From assembly GCA_947497175.1 (NCBI GenBank), contig CANMFM010000004.1, forward strand, positions 62,001 to 126,000: a DNA stretch of 64,000 nucleotides, written 5' to 3'. Below are positions 27,024-36,364 of this stretch, one piece after another. The notes under the pieces were generated by a model. It had not been told where the DNA came from, did no database searches, and was given only the letters and a program-made list of their open reading frames with translations. The translations under genes were made by a program, and so were the position numbers. The DNA comes from an uncultured Aquimarina sp. GTDB lineage: Bacteria; Bacteroidota; Bacteroidia; Flavobacteriales; Flavobacteriaceae. Within the stretch, counting starts at the first letter, position 1. Every line of letters starts with the position of its first letter.

Positions 27024-29221
27024 TTGTCTTTGTTAAGAGTTAGCTTTACTTTGGTTCCTTCAGAATTTTCTTCTAAATCGGTAATAAAAACATCTACTTT
27101 GTCTTTATACATTTTATTAAGGATTGCAATTCTTTTTTTGATATTACCCATCCCTTTCGATTTTTGCAGTTTCTGATTTTGAGTTTTCAGTTCTTCAGAC
27201 TTTTTACGTCCAATTCCATTATCGCTAATTATAATTTCTATAGTATCAGACGCTACATTTTGGAAGTTTATGGTCAACAATCCTTTTTCAGATTTATAAC
27301 GCAATCCATGCCATACTGCATTTTCGACATAGGGCTGAAGCAGCATAGGTGGTATCATATATTCATTAACATTTATCTCTGGATCAACCTCTATGGTATA
27401 ATCAAATTTATCCTGAAATCTAAAATGTTCTAACTGAACATAGAGTCTAAGCAGTTCAATTTCTTTCTCTAAGGGAATGAAATCTTGCTCACTATTTTCT
27501 AAAACTGCTCTCATCAATAAAGAAAAATCAGTTAAATATCGATTTGCAGTTCTCTCATCATTTGTAGCAATAAATGTATTCACAGAATTTAACGCATTAA
27601 AAATAAAATGAGGGTTCATTTGCGAACGAAGAGATTTTAATGCCAAAAGATTATTGGCATATCGTTGCTGTTTCATATTGCGAAACATTAAATACGCTGC
27701 CAAAAGTAATAAAATGGTAAGTCCAACTAAGAAGTATATTACTATTTGCTGCCTTAAACTCTGCTGATTGGCCAGTTCCTGAGATGCAAATGCAAGCTCA
27801 TATCTTGCTTCATTTAGCGCTCTGTCTTTTTCTAACGTGGTTATGCGATTAGCTTTCTGGGCTAATTCCCGACTAAAACGAGCTGCCTGAGATATTTCCT
27901 GATCTTTTTGAATGTAGAGCTTATCGATAATTACTTCATATTCTTCAAAAGCTTCAGATGCTTTTTTCAATTCACCTTTTTCGCGATACACTTCACCTAA
28001 TTTTCTGGCGGCATCTTTCTGAACAATAAGGTCGTTTTTTGATTTGGCTTCTTTTTTACTTTCTTCGAGATACGTAATGGCTTCATCATACTCTTGTTGA
28101 GCGGCAAAAGCACTGGCAATTTTATAGTTTTGTACTTGTGGTGTTAGCGATTTATCTTCATTTGGTGGCGCCTCCCCTTCAATCTCTTCCATCTCTTCAA
28201 TATCCTGCAGCGCCTCTTTTCTTAATTGTATCTCTTTGTCATAGCTATTATTCTTATTATAAAAATCTGCAGCCACTGTTCGTTGTCTCGCGGCGGTTTT
28301 CTTATCTTTTTTCTCGGCGAGTTGTACAGAATTATCCAAATATCCTTCGGCAGCACTTAATCGACCTTGTTGCTGCAATACTTTTGCCAGTTTTGAGTTC
28401 AATGATATTACATTACCCTCGAGTTTTTTTCGTTGACTTAATGCCAATGCTTTATTATAACTGGCAATTGCCTCACTATACTTCTGCAATCCTTTATAAC
28501 TATCACCTAACCCTTCATAAACCTGAATTTTTTGATTAGCACTAAGCCGTGATTTTTGCAATTTACTAAACGTAAGAAAAGCCTTTTGATAATTTTCATC
28601 TTCTAATCTAGAGTGCCCTAATTTAATTTCTACATCAATATTATACTTGTTTTTAAGACTAATTAAATAATTACTTTCTGCAAGATCTGGTTGTTTCCAA
28701 TATTTATAAATATCTGCTAAAGCCTCAAACAGCTCGGCCTTTTTATAGTCAGCACCGGGATCATCATCACGCACAGCCTCTAGAGCATTCGTTATGTATT
28801 CAATACTGGTTGCCGCATCTTTTTTAAGTGTATTTCTGGCTGCCTTTAGGTTTTGGTCATAGTTCGATTCCGGTTTCTTTTCAGAAAACATCTCTAACCG
28901 TGACTCATTAGGATGATCTTCTACTAAAACATCGATATTTTGTCCGTCTTTAATCCTGTATCGCACTGTAGAAAAACTATCATCAGTGATGATGAGTTCG
29001 TCTCCAACCCTGGCCTCGATTTTAAAATCGCCAAACACATCGGTGGTTACTGTTCCTTTTCCTGCAATTGTAACCTCTGCGCCTTTAATTGGTTTTCTTG
29101 TACTTTTTTCTTTTACAGATCCTTTAATTGTTATCGAGGGTGAAGCTTTAACGGCCTCCTGACCAGAAACCAACATTGGGATAAGCCAAAAAAATAATAG
29201 TATTAACCCTACCTTCTTCAT
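27020..29221 (-). CDS. TPR sensor histidine kinase (LytS-type) with carboxypeptidase-regulatory-like domain
   Basis: The 733-residue protein has an N-terminal signal peptide (residues 1-20, ending LVSGQ). A carboxypeptidase regulatory-like beta-sandwich (about 29-90, SVKEKSTRKPIKGAEVTI) and tetratricopeptide repeats (about 160-440) follow, then a coiled coil and one membrane helix (about 493-514). The cytoplasmic kinase part has the His538 block QMNPHFIFNALNSV, the N-box PPMLLQPYVENAVWHGL and G boxes SDNGIGRKK and KGMGNIKKRI, typical of the His_kinase PF06580 group. The long periplasmic TPR part should sense proteins or envelope state and signal to the LytTR regulator; the ligand is unknown. 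Confidence 0.9.
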   Translation of the reverse strand: MKKVGLILLFFWLIPMLVSGQEAVKASPSITIKGSVKEKSTRKPIKGAEVTIAGKGTVTTDVFGDFKIEARVGDELIITDDSFSTVRYRIKDGQNIDVLVEDHPNESRLEMFSEKKPESNYDQNLKAARNTLKKDAATSIEYITNALEAVRDDDPGADYKKAELFEALADIYKYWKQPDLAESNYLISLKNKYNIDVEIKLGHSRLEDENYQKAFLTFSKLQKSRLSANQKIQVYEGLGDSYKGLQKYSEAIASYNKALALSQRKKLEGNVISLNSKLAKVLQQQGRLSAAEGYLDNSVQLAEKKDKKTAARQRTVAADFYNKNNSYDKEIQLRKEALQDIEEMEEIEGEAPPNEDKSLTPQVQNYKIASAFAAQQEYDEAITYLEESKKEAKSKNDLIVQKDAARKLGEVYREKGELKKASEAFEEYEVIIDKLYIQKDQEISQAARFSRELAQKANRITTLEKDRALNEARYELAFASQELANQQSLRQQIVIYFLVGLTILLLLAAYLMFRNMKQQRYANNLLALKSLRSQMNPHFIFNALNSVNTFIATNDERTANRYLTDFSLLMRAVLENSEQDFIPLEKEIELLRLYVQLEHFRFQDKFDYTIEVDPEINVNEYMIPPMLLQPYVENAVWHGLRYKSEKGLLTINFQNVASDTIEIIISDNGIGRKKSEELKTQNQKLQKSKGMGNIKKRIAILNKMYKDKVDVFITDLEENSEGTKVKLTLNKDK

Positions 29222-29442
29222 TCTATACTAATTAAAACATGATAAACTTAATCCATTTAAATGGGATAATAAAATCACCATCTTGTGAGGATACGATTTT
29301 ATGATGCTTTTTATGTAAAAAATGAAAGGCAGACTAATTCATTAGGCCTCTTCACTAATTATAATCGCTCCTTCCCTCATTTTAGATTTTTAGACAAAAA
29401 AGTTCAATCTAGTTTTATCTCATAATTTAAAAAGGAAAAATT

Positions 29443-30615
29443 ATGAAAACATTTATAATATGGAGTACACTTTGTTTATTAGCTCACGTTTCTTGCACTG
29501 CAAACCACCAACCAAAAAATGAAATTATCCATACAAAACAACAATCGCACAAACTGTTTACGACAAAGACCGATCCCAATACCCGTAATATTCAGGTAGC
29601 CTTACTATTAGACACCAGTAATAGTATGGATGGATTAATAGATCAAGCCAAAGCACAACTTTGGGAGATTGTTAATGAACTTTCGTATGCTAAATGCGGA
29701 CATAACACTATACAACTACAGATTGCCTTATATGAGTATGGTAATGATGGGTTATCTTCTAAAGAAGGGTTTATCAGACAAGTGTTACCTTTTTCTGATG
29801 ACCTGGATGAGATTTCTAAAGAGCTGTTTGCCTTAACAACAAACGGAGGAAACGAGTACTGTGGTAAAGTAATTAATACTTCTATTAATCAATTAGATTG
29901 GAAAAAAAATAATGACCATCTAAAACTAATTTTTATTGCAGGCAACGAACCTTTTACCCAGGGCCCTGTAAATTATACTGATGCGGCCACAGATGCCTTA
30001 GAAAAAGATATTACTATTAATACTATTTTTTGTGGTAATTACAGACAAGGTATTGATACCATGTGGAAACATGGAGCAGATATTACTCATGGAGAATACA
30101 GTGCTATAGATCACAATCATCAAACCGTACATATTGCCACCCCATATGATGATGTAATATTAAAACTAAACCATCAGTTAAACGATACTTACATTTATTA
30201 CGGAAGTAATGGGGTTCAAAAAAGAATGCAGCAAAGAGAACAAGATAATAATGCAGAATCCTATAGTGCAGCCAATGCGGTAAGCCGTACCGTGAGTAAA
30301 AGTTCTGGTTTTTATAAAAATAAGAGTTGGGATTTGGTTGATGCAGCAGCCGATAAAGATTTTGAATTCGAAGAAATAGTTGCTGAGGAGCTACCGCAAG
30401 AGCTTCGAAAAAAATCTAAAACAGAACTCAAAAAGCATATTGTTGAAAAAAGCGAAGAACGAAAAGAAATACAGCAAAAAATACAGGAACTCAATAAAAA
30501 GCGTGTCGTCTACCTTAAAAATAATCGTAAAAAAGAAGAAAGCAATCTTGAAGCAGCATTGTTAAATGCCATCAAAAAACAAGGAAGAAAAAAATCGTTC
30601 AGCTGGGAAGAATAA
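29443..30615 (+). CDS. von Willebrand factor A lipoprotein
   Basis: The 390-residue protein has a signal sequence ending in a possible lipobox (HVSC, Cys18; His at -3 is unusual). The VWA domain has the metal-ion-dependent adhesion site LLLDTSNSMDG (Asp57, Ser59, Ser61) and runs to about residue 250. The final ~100 residues are a very charged K/E/R coiled coil (EELPQELRKKSK, KSEERKEIQQKIQ). A cysteine pair occurs in the VWA body (KCGHN and EYCGK). VWA domains mediate protein binding. It is followed 18 bases later by a rhodanese gene, and the two are likely one operon. The biological process is unknown. Confidence 0.8.
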   Translation: MKTFIIWSTLCLLAHVSCTANHQPKNEIIHTKQQSHKLFTTKTDPNTRNIQVALLLDTSNSMDGLIDQAKAQLWEIVNELSYAKCGHNTIQLQIALYEYGNDGLSSKEGFIRQVLPFSDDLDEISKELFALTTNGGNEYCGKVINTSINQLDWKKNNDHLKLIFIAGNEPFTQGPVNYTDAATDALEKDITINTIFCGNYRQGIDTMWKHGADITHGEYSAIDHNHQTVHIATPYDDVILKLNHQLNDTYIYYGSNGVQKRMQQREQDNNAESYSAANAVSRTVSKSSGFYKNKSWDLVDAAADKDFEFEEIVAEELPQELRKKSKTELKKHIVEKSEERKEIQQKIQELNKKRVVYLKNNRKKEESNLEAALLNAIKKQGRKKSFSWEE

Positions 30616-30633
30616 TCCCAAAAAACAACAATA

Positions 30634-31149
30634 ATGGAGATCAATTTTTTTAAACTAATTCTAGTACTACTTATACCCATATCGATGCAGTCACAACACA
30701 GTAAAAAACTACCAAAATCAAAAGTTGATTACGCTTCTTTTATAGAATTATCTGAACAAATTTTGGAGTATAGACAACAACGATTAATCCCTTTAGAAAC
30801 GTTTCTTGAATACGCAACCGAAGAACACACTATAGTGTTGGATACACGTTCTGAAGCTGCTTTTAAACAAAAACACCTGAGAGGGGCCATACATCTGAAT
30901 TTTTCAGATTTTACAGAAGCGAAGCTCTCTGAAAAAATCCCTTCAAAAGAAACAAGAATCTTAATCTATTGTAATAATAATTTTAATGGAGATCGTTTTC
31001 ATTTTGCATCAAAAAAAACACCACTTGCCTTAAATATTCCAACATTTATTAATCTATATGGGTATGGGTATAAAAATGTACATGAATTATCTTCTCTTGT
31101 CCCTATAGAAGATCAGAGACTACAGTTTGAAGGTGATTCTGTACAATAA
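30634..31149 (+). CDS. Secreted or periplasmic rhodanese-like protein
   Basis: The 171-residue protein has a signal peptide (residues 1-21, ISMQSQ) and a single rhodanese domain (about 50-155). The active-site cysteine is present (Cys113 in ILIYCNNNF), and the DTRSEAAFKQKHLRGAIHLNF block is typical. Rhodaneses transfer sulfane sulfur to thiophilic acceptors or bind oxyanions. It lies 18 bases after the VWA lipoprotein gene and should be co-expressed. The pairing with a secreted VWA protein points to a periplasmic role. Confidence 0.8.
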   Translation: MEINFFKLILVLLIPISMQSQHSKKLPKSKVDYASFIELSEQILEYRQQRLIPLETFLEYATEEHTIVLDTRSEAAFKQKHLRGAIHLNFSDFTEAKLSEKIPSKETRILIYCNNNFNGDRFHFASKKTPLALNIPTFINLYGYGYKNVHELSSLVPIEDQRLQFEGDSVQ

Positions 31150-31176
31150 GAAGTAATTGATGAATCTATATACCAA

Positions 31177-31202
31177 AAATGCCCGCAAATTTGCGGGCAT
31201 TT
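31177..31202. terminator. Bidirectional terminator
   Basis: A 12-bp perfect stem (AAATGCCCGCAA / TTGCGGGCATTT) with an AT spacer lies between the convergent rhodanese and PorP/SprF genes. The A tract on the left is a T run in the minus-strand transcript, so the PorP/SprF gene is served best. Confidence 0.65.
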
Positions 31203-31227
31203 CGAATTAGTATAAATAATATATATA

Positions 31228-32250
31228 TTACTTCGAATTAACCGCGGGGCATTTACAGTTCCAGCGTTCTTTACGCTTTCCAAAATCATAACCTAGTGTA
31301 ATCTGATGAAAACCTCCATTACTAAGCACCACAGAGTTAGCCTGATAACTATAGGTATATCCTACCATCCATTGTTTATAATTTACTCCTAGAAACGGAG
31401 TAAAATATTGTAAATTCTGGCTTCTCACCTCGGTACCATCTTCAGAAAACTGCGCTCCATCCAGGTTACGCCTGTAAGATAAACCGCCCCATAACGTTGT
31501 AACCTCTCCCAGATCTTTGTATACTTTCATATTAGCATCAAAGCTAGCTTCCTGTGTTTGCTCAGTTACTTGATACATGGCAGAAGGTTCAAAACTCCAT
31601 CCTTCGGCCCCGATACCAAAAAGATATCCAAAAGACATTACGTATCGTCGCTGATTATTTGATTCTTGTATCGGAGTATTGTTATTAAAAATATCTCGTG
31701 TGGTTGGTAAAAGATTTTTAACCGTAAAATGGGCATACCATTCTAAAAAATTATAGGACAATCCAATATCGACATTATAATAAGAATCTTTTTGTTCTCT
31801 GTCTAGTATTACCGGATCAGGATCTGCAAAATCATCTAACCCCCGTAGATCCAAATTAGATTGAATAAAACCTCCGCTAACCCCAAATGATAGCATATTC
31901 AGATCTGTTCTATCTCTGGAAAATAACAAATGATAAGCCGCCGTTATATACACTCCGGTTTGAGAAAACCTTCCGTTTTCATCCTTAAATATTATTCCTC
32001 CCAATCCTGTCTTATCGCCTACTCTAAAATTAACATTTGCAGATTGTGTATTTGGTGCATTATCCACATCAAACCATTGTTTTCTGGCGGTAAGTCTAAT
32101 TTTATTAGCGTTTGCCGCACCTGCCATAGCTGGGTGGACCAAATACAGGTTATCAGAAAGATAATCGGCATAAACCGGAATTCCTTCTTGCGAAAAAACA
32201 CATTGAGAGAGTAATACCAAAAAGAGTACATGTAGCTTTTTAAAGTTCAT
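31228..32250 (-). CDS. PorP/SprF family outer-membrane protein (type IX secretion)
   Basis: The 340-residue protein has a signal peptide (residues 1-20, ending CVFSQ). The family start PVYADYLSDNLYLVHPAMAGA follows, then repeated strands and the end GYDFGKRKERWNCKCPAVNSK. PorP/SprF proteins are barrels that work with SprE and other T9SS parts; many act as anchors for secreted adhesins and are encoded beside them, but no large adhesin is next to this copy. It stands alone with a good promoter at 32362-32389. Confidence 0.9.
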   Translation of the reverse strand: MNFKKLHVLFLVLLSQCVFSQEGIPVYADYLSDNLYLVHPAMAGAANANKIRLTARKQWFDVDNAPNTQSANVNFRVGDKTGLGGIIFKDENGRFSQTGVYITAAYHLLFSRDRTDLNMLSFGVSGGFIQSNLDLRGLDDFADPDPVILDREQKDSYYNVDIGLSYNFLEWYAHFTVKNLLPTTRDIFNNNTPIQESNNQRRYVMSFGYLFGIGAEGWSFEPSAMYQVTEQTQEASFDANMKVYKDLGEVTTLWGGLSYRRNLDGAQFSEDGTEVRSQNLQYFTPFLGVNYKQWMVGYTYSYQANSVVLSNGGFHQITLGYDFGKRKERWNCKCPAVNSK

Positions 32251-32361
32251 TTGGGTTCTATCATTTACGGGGCTAAATAGAATTTGTGAATTAAATGTAA
32301 ACTATTAAAAACAGTTTATATTGTGGGGTTTCATTAATAAATTATAAAATTATAATAATCT

Positions 32362-32389
32362 CAAAGATATAAATTTTTGTTAGAATCAA
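32362..32389 (-). promoter_or_regulatory. Promoter of the PorP/SprF gene
   Basis: On the minus strand TTG, 17 bases, then TATCTTTG matches the Bacteroidota consensus. A start near 32355 gives a leader of about 105 bases, long enough to hold regulation. Confidence 0.55.
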
Positions 32390-32471
32390 ATATTTTACCT
32401 CCATTTTAAGTAATTATAGTTAAAAAAACCAAGCTAAATAAATACCGTAACGATATCGTATTGCTTTTTAG

Positions 32472-32479
32472 TAAATTTG
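32472..32479 (+). promoter_or_regulatory. Possible -7 element of the Nfu-type gene
   Basis: TAAATTTG fits TAnnTTTG, 15 bases before the ATG at 32494. No TTG lies at the -33 distance, so this is a weak call. Confidence 0.35.
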
Positions 32480-32493
32480 CTAAAAATTAGCAC

Positions 32494-33399
32494 ATGGAAA
32501 AGAATTTTGAAATAAAGATAGAAACAACATCCAATCCGGGTATCATAAAATTTGAGGCCAATTATTTTCTGACACAGCATACGAGTTACGAATTTGAAAA
32601 TATTGATCAGGCAAAGAGTTCTCCCTTAGCACAACAACTATTTTATCTCCCCTTTGTGAAAAGAGTATTTATTGCGCAAAATTTTGTAGCTATAGACAAG
32701 TATGATATTGTAGAATGGTCAGATGTACAGGATGAGGTAGCCGAACAAATCAAAAACTACCTCAACAGTGACCAACCTGTGATTACAGAAACCGAAAGCA
32801 ATAAAAAAGTAGCGATTACTATATATGCAGAAAGCACTCCAAACCCGGCAGTATTAAAATTTGTGGCTAATAAAAAATTAGTAACCGCCGGACATGAGTT
32901 TAAAAATATAGACGAAGCTAAAGAAGCTCCTCTGGCACAGGAGTTATTTCACTTCCCATTTGTAAAAGAAGTATACATGGCCGACAATTATATCTCAATA
33001 AGTAAATATGATATGGCCGACTGGAATGATATCACTCTGGAAATAAGAGAGTTTTTGCGAAACTATCTTGAACAAGGCAAAGAAATACTATCTGCCCACG
33101 CTACAACATCTAAAAATGAAGTTGAAAAACAGGCTGATGTAGATTTTGAAAAACTGGATGATGTTTCTAAAGATATTGTAAATATAATTGAAGAATATAT
33201 AAAACCTGCAGTGGCCAGTGATGGGGGAAACATATTATTTGATTCTTATGATCCAGAAAGCAAAGGTGTGAAAGTAATTTTACAAGGTGCATGTAGTGGA
33301 TGTCCTTCTTCTACCTTTACCTTAAAAAACGGCATCGAAAACATGTTAAAAGAGATGCTAAAAGATAAAGTTGAGTATGTTGAAGCATTAAATGGATAG
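32494..33399 (+). CDS. Nfu-type iron-sulfur cluster carrier with duplicated N domain
   Basis: The 301-residue cytoplasmic protein has two copies of the Nfu N-terminal domain, with starts TTSNPGIIKFEAN (residues 11-23) and ESTPNPAVLKFVANKK (113-128). A C-terminal NifU-like domain carries the cluster cysteines in GACSGCPSS (Cys267 and Cys270). Nfu proteins take an assembled cluster from the scaffold and pass it to target enzymes. The first N copy keeps the conserved NPG but is more diverged. It stands alone on the plus strand, 125 bases before dodecin. Confidence 0.9.
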   Translation: MEKNFEIKIETTSNPGIIKFEANYFLTQHTSYEFENIDQAKSSPLAQQLFYLPFVKRVFIAQNFVAIDKYDIVEWSDVQDEVAEQIKNYLNSDQPVITETESNKKVAITIYAESTPNPAVLKFVANKKLVTAGHEFKNIDEAKEAPLAQELFHFPFVKEVYMADNYISISKYDMADWNDITLEIREFLRNYLEQGKEILSAHATTSKNEVEKQADVDFEKLDDVSKDIVNIIEEYIKPAVASDGGNILFDSYDPESKGVKVILQGACSGCPSSTFTLKNGIENMLKEMLKDKVEYVEALNG

Positions 33400-33524
33400 T
33401 TCGGCGAAAAAGAACCGCTTACACTGACAAAACTGTTAAAATAATACCTTCTTTTATTTCAAAAAGAACAAAGTATGCCGTATTTTAGAGATTCTTTTAA
33501 AATATTAACTAAAAAATCATTAAA

Positions 33525-33725
33525 ATGGCAATTGTTAAAACTATTGAAATAATAGCAAGCTCTGAAAAAGGATGGGATGATGCTGCTAAAAGTGGAATAA
33601 AACAAGCTTCAAAAACAGTTAAAGGTATTAAATCTGCCTGGGTATCTGACCAAAAAGTTATAGTAAAAGATAATGAAGTTTCTGAGTATAGAGTAAATCT
33701 AAAAGTATCTTTTGAGGTGAAGTAA
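33525..33725 (+). CDS. Dodecin
   Basis: The 66-residue protein matches dodecin in full length: a strand IVKTIEIIASS, a helix SEKGWDDAAKSGIKQASKT and C-terminal strands ending NLKVSFEVK. Dodecins form hollow dodecamers that store flavins and protect cells from them. The conserved Trp that stacks on flavin in many dodecins is present (SAWVSDQ). A terminator follows 23 bases after the stop. It is probably transcribed alone. Confidence 0.93.
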   Translation: MAIVKTIEIIASSEKGWDDAAKSGIKQASKTVKGIKSAWVSDQKVIVKDNEVSEYRVNLKVSFEVK

Positions 33726-33748
33726 AATTTTACAATTTTTTTATGAAG

Positions 33749-33777
33749 AGCATTCTGAGCATTTCAGAATGCTTTTT
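33749..33777 (+). terminator. Rho-independent terminator after dodecin
   Basis: A ten-base stem (AGCATTCTGA / TCAGAATGCT) with a 5-base loop and a T run lies 23 bases past the dodecin stop. Confidence 0.72.
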
Positions 33778-33806
33778 ATATTTTGAGACATATTAAATTG
33801 ACTATC

Positions 33807-35909
33807 ATGAAGCATTGGTTTTTCTACGCATTAATGATTATGACCTCTTGCACAATTCAAAATAAAAAAACTATGGAGCAACACACATACACCAATGATT
33901 TAATTGATGAATCCAGCCCGTATTTGCTTCAGCATGCTCATAATCCTGTAGATTGGAAACCCTGGAATGAAAACGTACTGGATCAGGCAAAAAAAGAAAA
34001 TAAATTAATCATTATCAGTATTGGTTATGCAGCTTGCCATTGGTGCCATGTTATGGAACATGAGAGCTTCGAGGACCCTAAGGTAGCAGAACTTATGAAC
34101 GCGAGCTTTGTTAATATTAAGGTGGATCGCGAAGAACGACCAGATATTGATCAAGTGTACATGAATGCAGTGCAGCTTATGACGGGAAGCGGTGGTTGGC
34201 CGCTTAATGTTGTTGCCCTACCAGATGGAAGACCCGTTTGGGGGGGTACATATTTTCCGAAAGGAAATTGGATTGAAGCCCTTCAACAAATTGCTAATCT
34301 GCATAAAAAACAACCCGAAAAACTTGTAGAATATGCCGAGAAACTAGAACAAGGAATTAAAGCTATAGACCTTATCGAAACAAATTCTGATGCGCTCAAC
34401 TTTAGCAAAGATTTTATTGCTTCTGCGGTAAAAAAATGGAGCGCCAACTTTGACCATAAATTAGGGGGTACCAAGCGGGTTCCAAAATTTATGATGCCCA
34501 ACAACTATCAATTCTTACTTAGATATGCTCATCAAACACAGGATGAAAAACTAAGAGAATATGTGCTCAATACACTAACAAAAATATCGTTTGGTGGCGT
34601 ATATGATCATATCGGCGGTGGGTTTTCAAGATATTCAACAGACGCAAAATGGCATATCCCCCATTTCGAAAAAATGCTATATGATAACGCACAACTCGTC
34701 AGCTTATATTCTGATGCCTATTTGACCACCAAAGACCCTTGGTTTGAAAACGTGGTGAATGAAACCCTGAATTTTATATCAAGAGAACTCACCAGCGATG
34801 AAGGTGCTTTTTATTCTTCATTAGATGCCGATAGTAAAACTCTGGATGGTGAACTGGAAGAAGGTGCTTTTTATGTATGGACCAAAGAAGAACTGAGCAC
34901 ACTCTTAAAAGATGATTATCAACTCTTTTCGAACTATTACAACGTAAATTCTTATGGTTTCTGGGAAAAAGATAACTATGTGTTAATACGAAAAGATCAT
35001 GATCATACATTTTGCAATGAGAATGACATCAAATTAGAATCCCTGAGAAAAAAACGTGCTCAATGGAAAAAAACACTACATCAACACCGAGAAAAGCGGT
35101 CCAGACCCAGATTAGATGACAAGACCTTAACATCCTGGAATGCCCTAATGCTCAAAGGATACATCGACGCCTATACCACTTTTGGGAACGTTGATTTTTT
35201 GAATGCAGCTGTAAAAAATGCAACCTTCATAAAAAACCAACAATTAAAAAAGGATTACTCATTATTCCATAATTACAAAAATGGAAAAAGTAATGTAAAT
35301 GGGTACTTAGAGGACTATGCTACCGTCATAGAAGCTTTTATCGTTTTATACCAAACAACTTTTGATACAGAGTGGTTAGATATTTCAAAACATCTTACAG
35401 AGTATGCCTTAACTCATTTTTTTGACAAAGAAAAAAACATATTCTATTTTACTTCCGATGAAGACCCTAAACTCATAGCCCGAACTATAGAATCGAGTGA
35501 TAATGTAATCCCGGCATCTAACTCTATTATGGCAAAGAACCTATTTTTATTGTCTCACTATTACGATGTGCCAGAGTATAAAAAAATAAGTGAACAGATG
35601 TTGCATAATATACAACCTCAAATTACACCTTATGCCTCTTCTTATTCGAATTGGCTGGATCAAATGCTCAATTTTTCATTTAATTTTTATGAAATAGCTA
35701 TTACAGGTAAAGAATCTAAAAGCAAAGTAGAAGAACTTAACAAAAGTTATATTCCGAACAAGCTTATTGCTGTGAGCCGATCTGATTCTGAGAGAGTACT
35801 TTTAAAAAACAGATATGTTGATGATAAAACTTTGATATATGTTTGTGTTCAGAATACATGCAAGTATCCTGTTGAAAGTGTCAAAGAGGCTATCGAATTC
35901 TTAGAGTAA
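33807..35909 (+). CDS. DUF255 thioredoxin-like protein (YyaL/spermatogenesis-associated 20 type)
   Basis: The protein is 700 residues from the ATG at 33807; a longer TTG frame from 33783 lacks a good start. A signal sequence with a possible lipobox (IMTSC, Cys15) precedes a thioredoxin-like domain. The CHWC redox pair is in [19 protein letters not shown] (Cys77, Cys80), with the DREERPDID and GGTYFP blocks of the DUF255 family. The rest is an alpha/alpha-toroid similar to glycosidases (RWxxF-type helices; [25 protein letters not shown]). The family is widespread but has no proven function; this copy may act in the periplasm. No operon partner. Confidence 0.85.
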   Translation: MKHWFFYALMIMTSCTIQNKKTMEQHTYTNDLIDESSPYLLQHAHNPVDWKPWNENVLDQAKKENKLIIISIGYAACHWCHVMEHESFEDPKVAELMNASFVNIKVDREERPDIDQVYMNAVQLMTGSGGWPLNVVALPDGRPVWGGTYFPKGNWIEALQQIANLHKKQPEKLVEYAEKLEQGIKAIDLIETNSDALNFSKDFIASAVKKWSANFDHKLGGTKRVPKFMMPNNYQFLLRYAHQTQDEKLREYVLNTLTKISFGGVYDHIGGGFSRYSTDAKWHIPHFEKMLYDNAQLVSLYSDAYLTTKDPWFENVVNETLNFISRELTSDEGAFYSSLDADSKTLDGELEEGAFYVWTKEELSTLLKDDYQLFSNYYNVNSYGFWEKDNYVLIRKDHDHTFCNENDIKLESLRKKRAQWKKTLHQHREKRSRPRLDDKTLTSWNALMLKGYIDAYTTFGNVDFLNAAVKNATFIKNQQLKKDYSLFHNYKNGKSNVNGYLEDYATVIEAFIVLYQTTFDTEWLDISKHLTEYALTHFFDKEKNIFYFTSDEDPKLIARTIESSDNVIPASNSIMAKNLFLLSHYYDVPEYKKISEQMLHNIQPQITPYASSYSNWLDQMLNFSFNFYEIAITGKESKSKVEELNKSYIPNKLIAVSRSDSERVLLKNRYVDDKTLIYVCVQNTCKYPVESVKEAIEFLE

Positions 35910-36187
35910 AGTACCCTGAACAAATCCTCGACATTGGAACAGAAGGTAATTTTGTTTTCGAGGCAAGGCTCTGAGTATTTAGATCTCGATGAACGAGCAA
36001 ATTTTTATGTTTTCTTATTTAAATGAGAGTCTTGTAAGTAATGAAAAATTAAATTCAGAATTTAAAAAAATAACATAACAAGTTTTAGTTTGCCAAAAAA
36101 CGAAGTGTTAAAAGCTCCATTAATCTTCCGGAAAATTGCTCAAAACATCCAATTATAACGTTTTCGTAGCTAAAAAACAGTGTTTTA

Positions 36188-36204
36188 TTACGGTTAAACC
36201 ATAA
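36188..36204. repeat. Inverted repeat, second copy of the palindrome at 9044
   Basis: TTACGGTT and AACCATAA flank a central A, with one mismatch relative to the copy at 9044-9064. It lies about 160 bases before the ATG at 36365. Confidence 0.4.
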
Positions 36205-36312
36205 AAAATTATATAGATTTTCTGTTAAAAAACTGATTCTATCTTTCAAATTTGCCATTTAATACGTTTATATTGAATAATTCGCAAAAATATTCGTAAA
36301 AAATATAAAAAA

Positions 36313-36343
36313 TTGCATTTATAAGCCTGTTTCTTTAAATTTA
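36313..36343 (+). promoter_or_regulatory. Possible promoter of the secreted-protein gene
   Basis: TTG, 20 bases, then TAAATTTA differs from the Bacteroidota consensus by the last base only. It ends 21 bases before the ATG at 36365. Confidence 0.35.
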
Positions 36344-36364
36344 CTTCACCTAAATCTTTTTAAC

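Larger units (their letters stand above)
35910..36364 (+). other. 455-base intergenic region with coding-like and structured segments
   Basis: From the stop of the DUF255 gene a frame in the same phase runs 39 codons to a TGA near 36029, with codon use unlike random DNA (ending EYLDLDERANFYVFLFK) but no start codon at its head. The same stretch has a CCTCGA/TCGAGG stem (35926-35963) and a CTCG/CGAG loop (35985-35997). A different frame holds a 29-codon ATG ORF at 35989-36078. Neither is recognised. Farther on lies the palindrome at 36188-36204 and then promoter-like bases. Confidence 0.4.

Noticed and set aside
33475..33552. Frame MPYFRDSFKILTKKSLKW overlapping the dodecin start
   Set aside because: It overlaps the real dodecin gene in another frame and has no supporting features.
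33783..33806. TTG start of the DUF255 gene at 33783
   Set aside because: The ATG at 33807 places the signal sequence at the N terminus.
35989..36078. 29-codon ATG frame after the DUF255 gene
   Set aside because: No start signal, no recognisable family and it overlaps a stronger-looking frame; left as an observation only.
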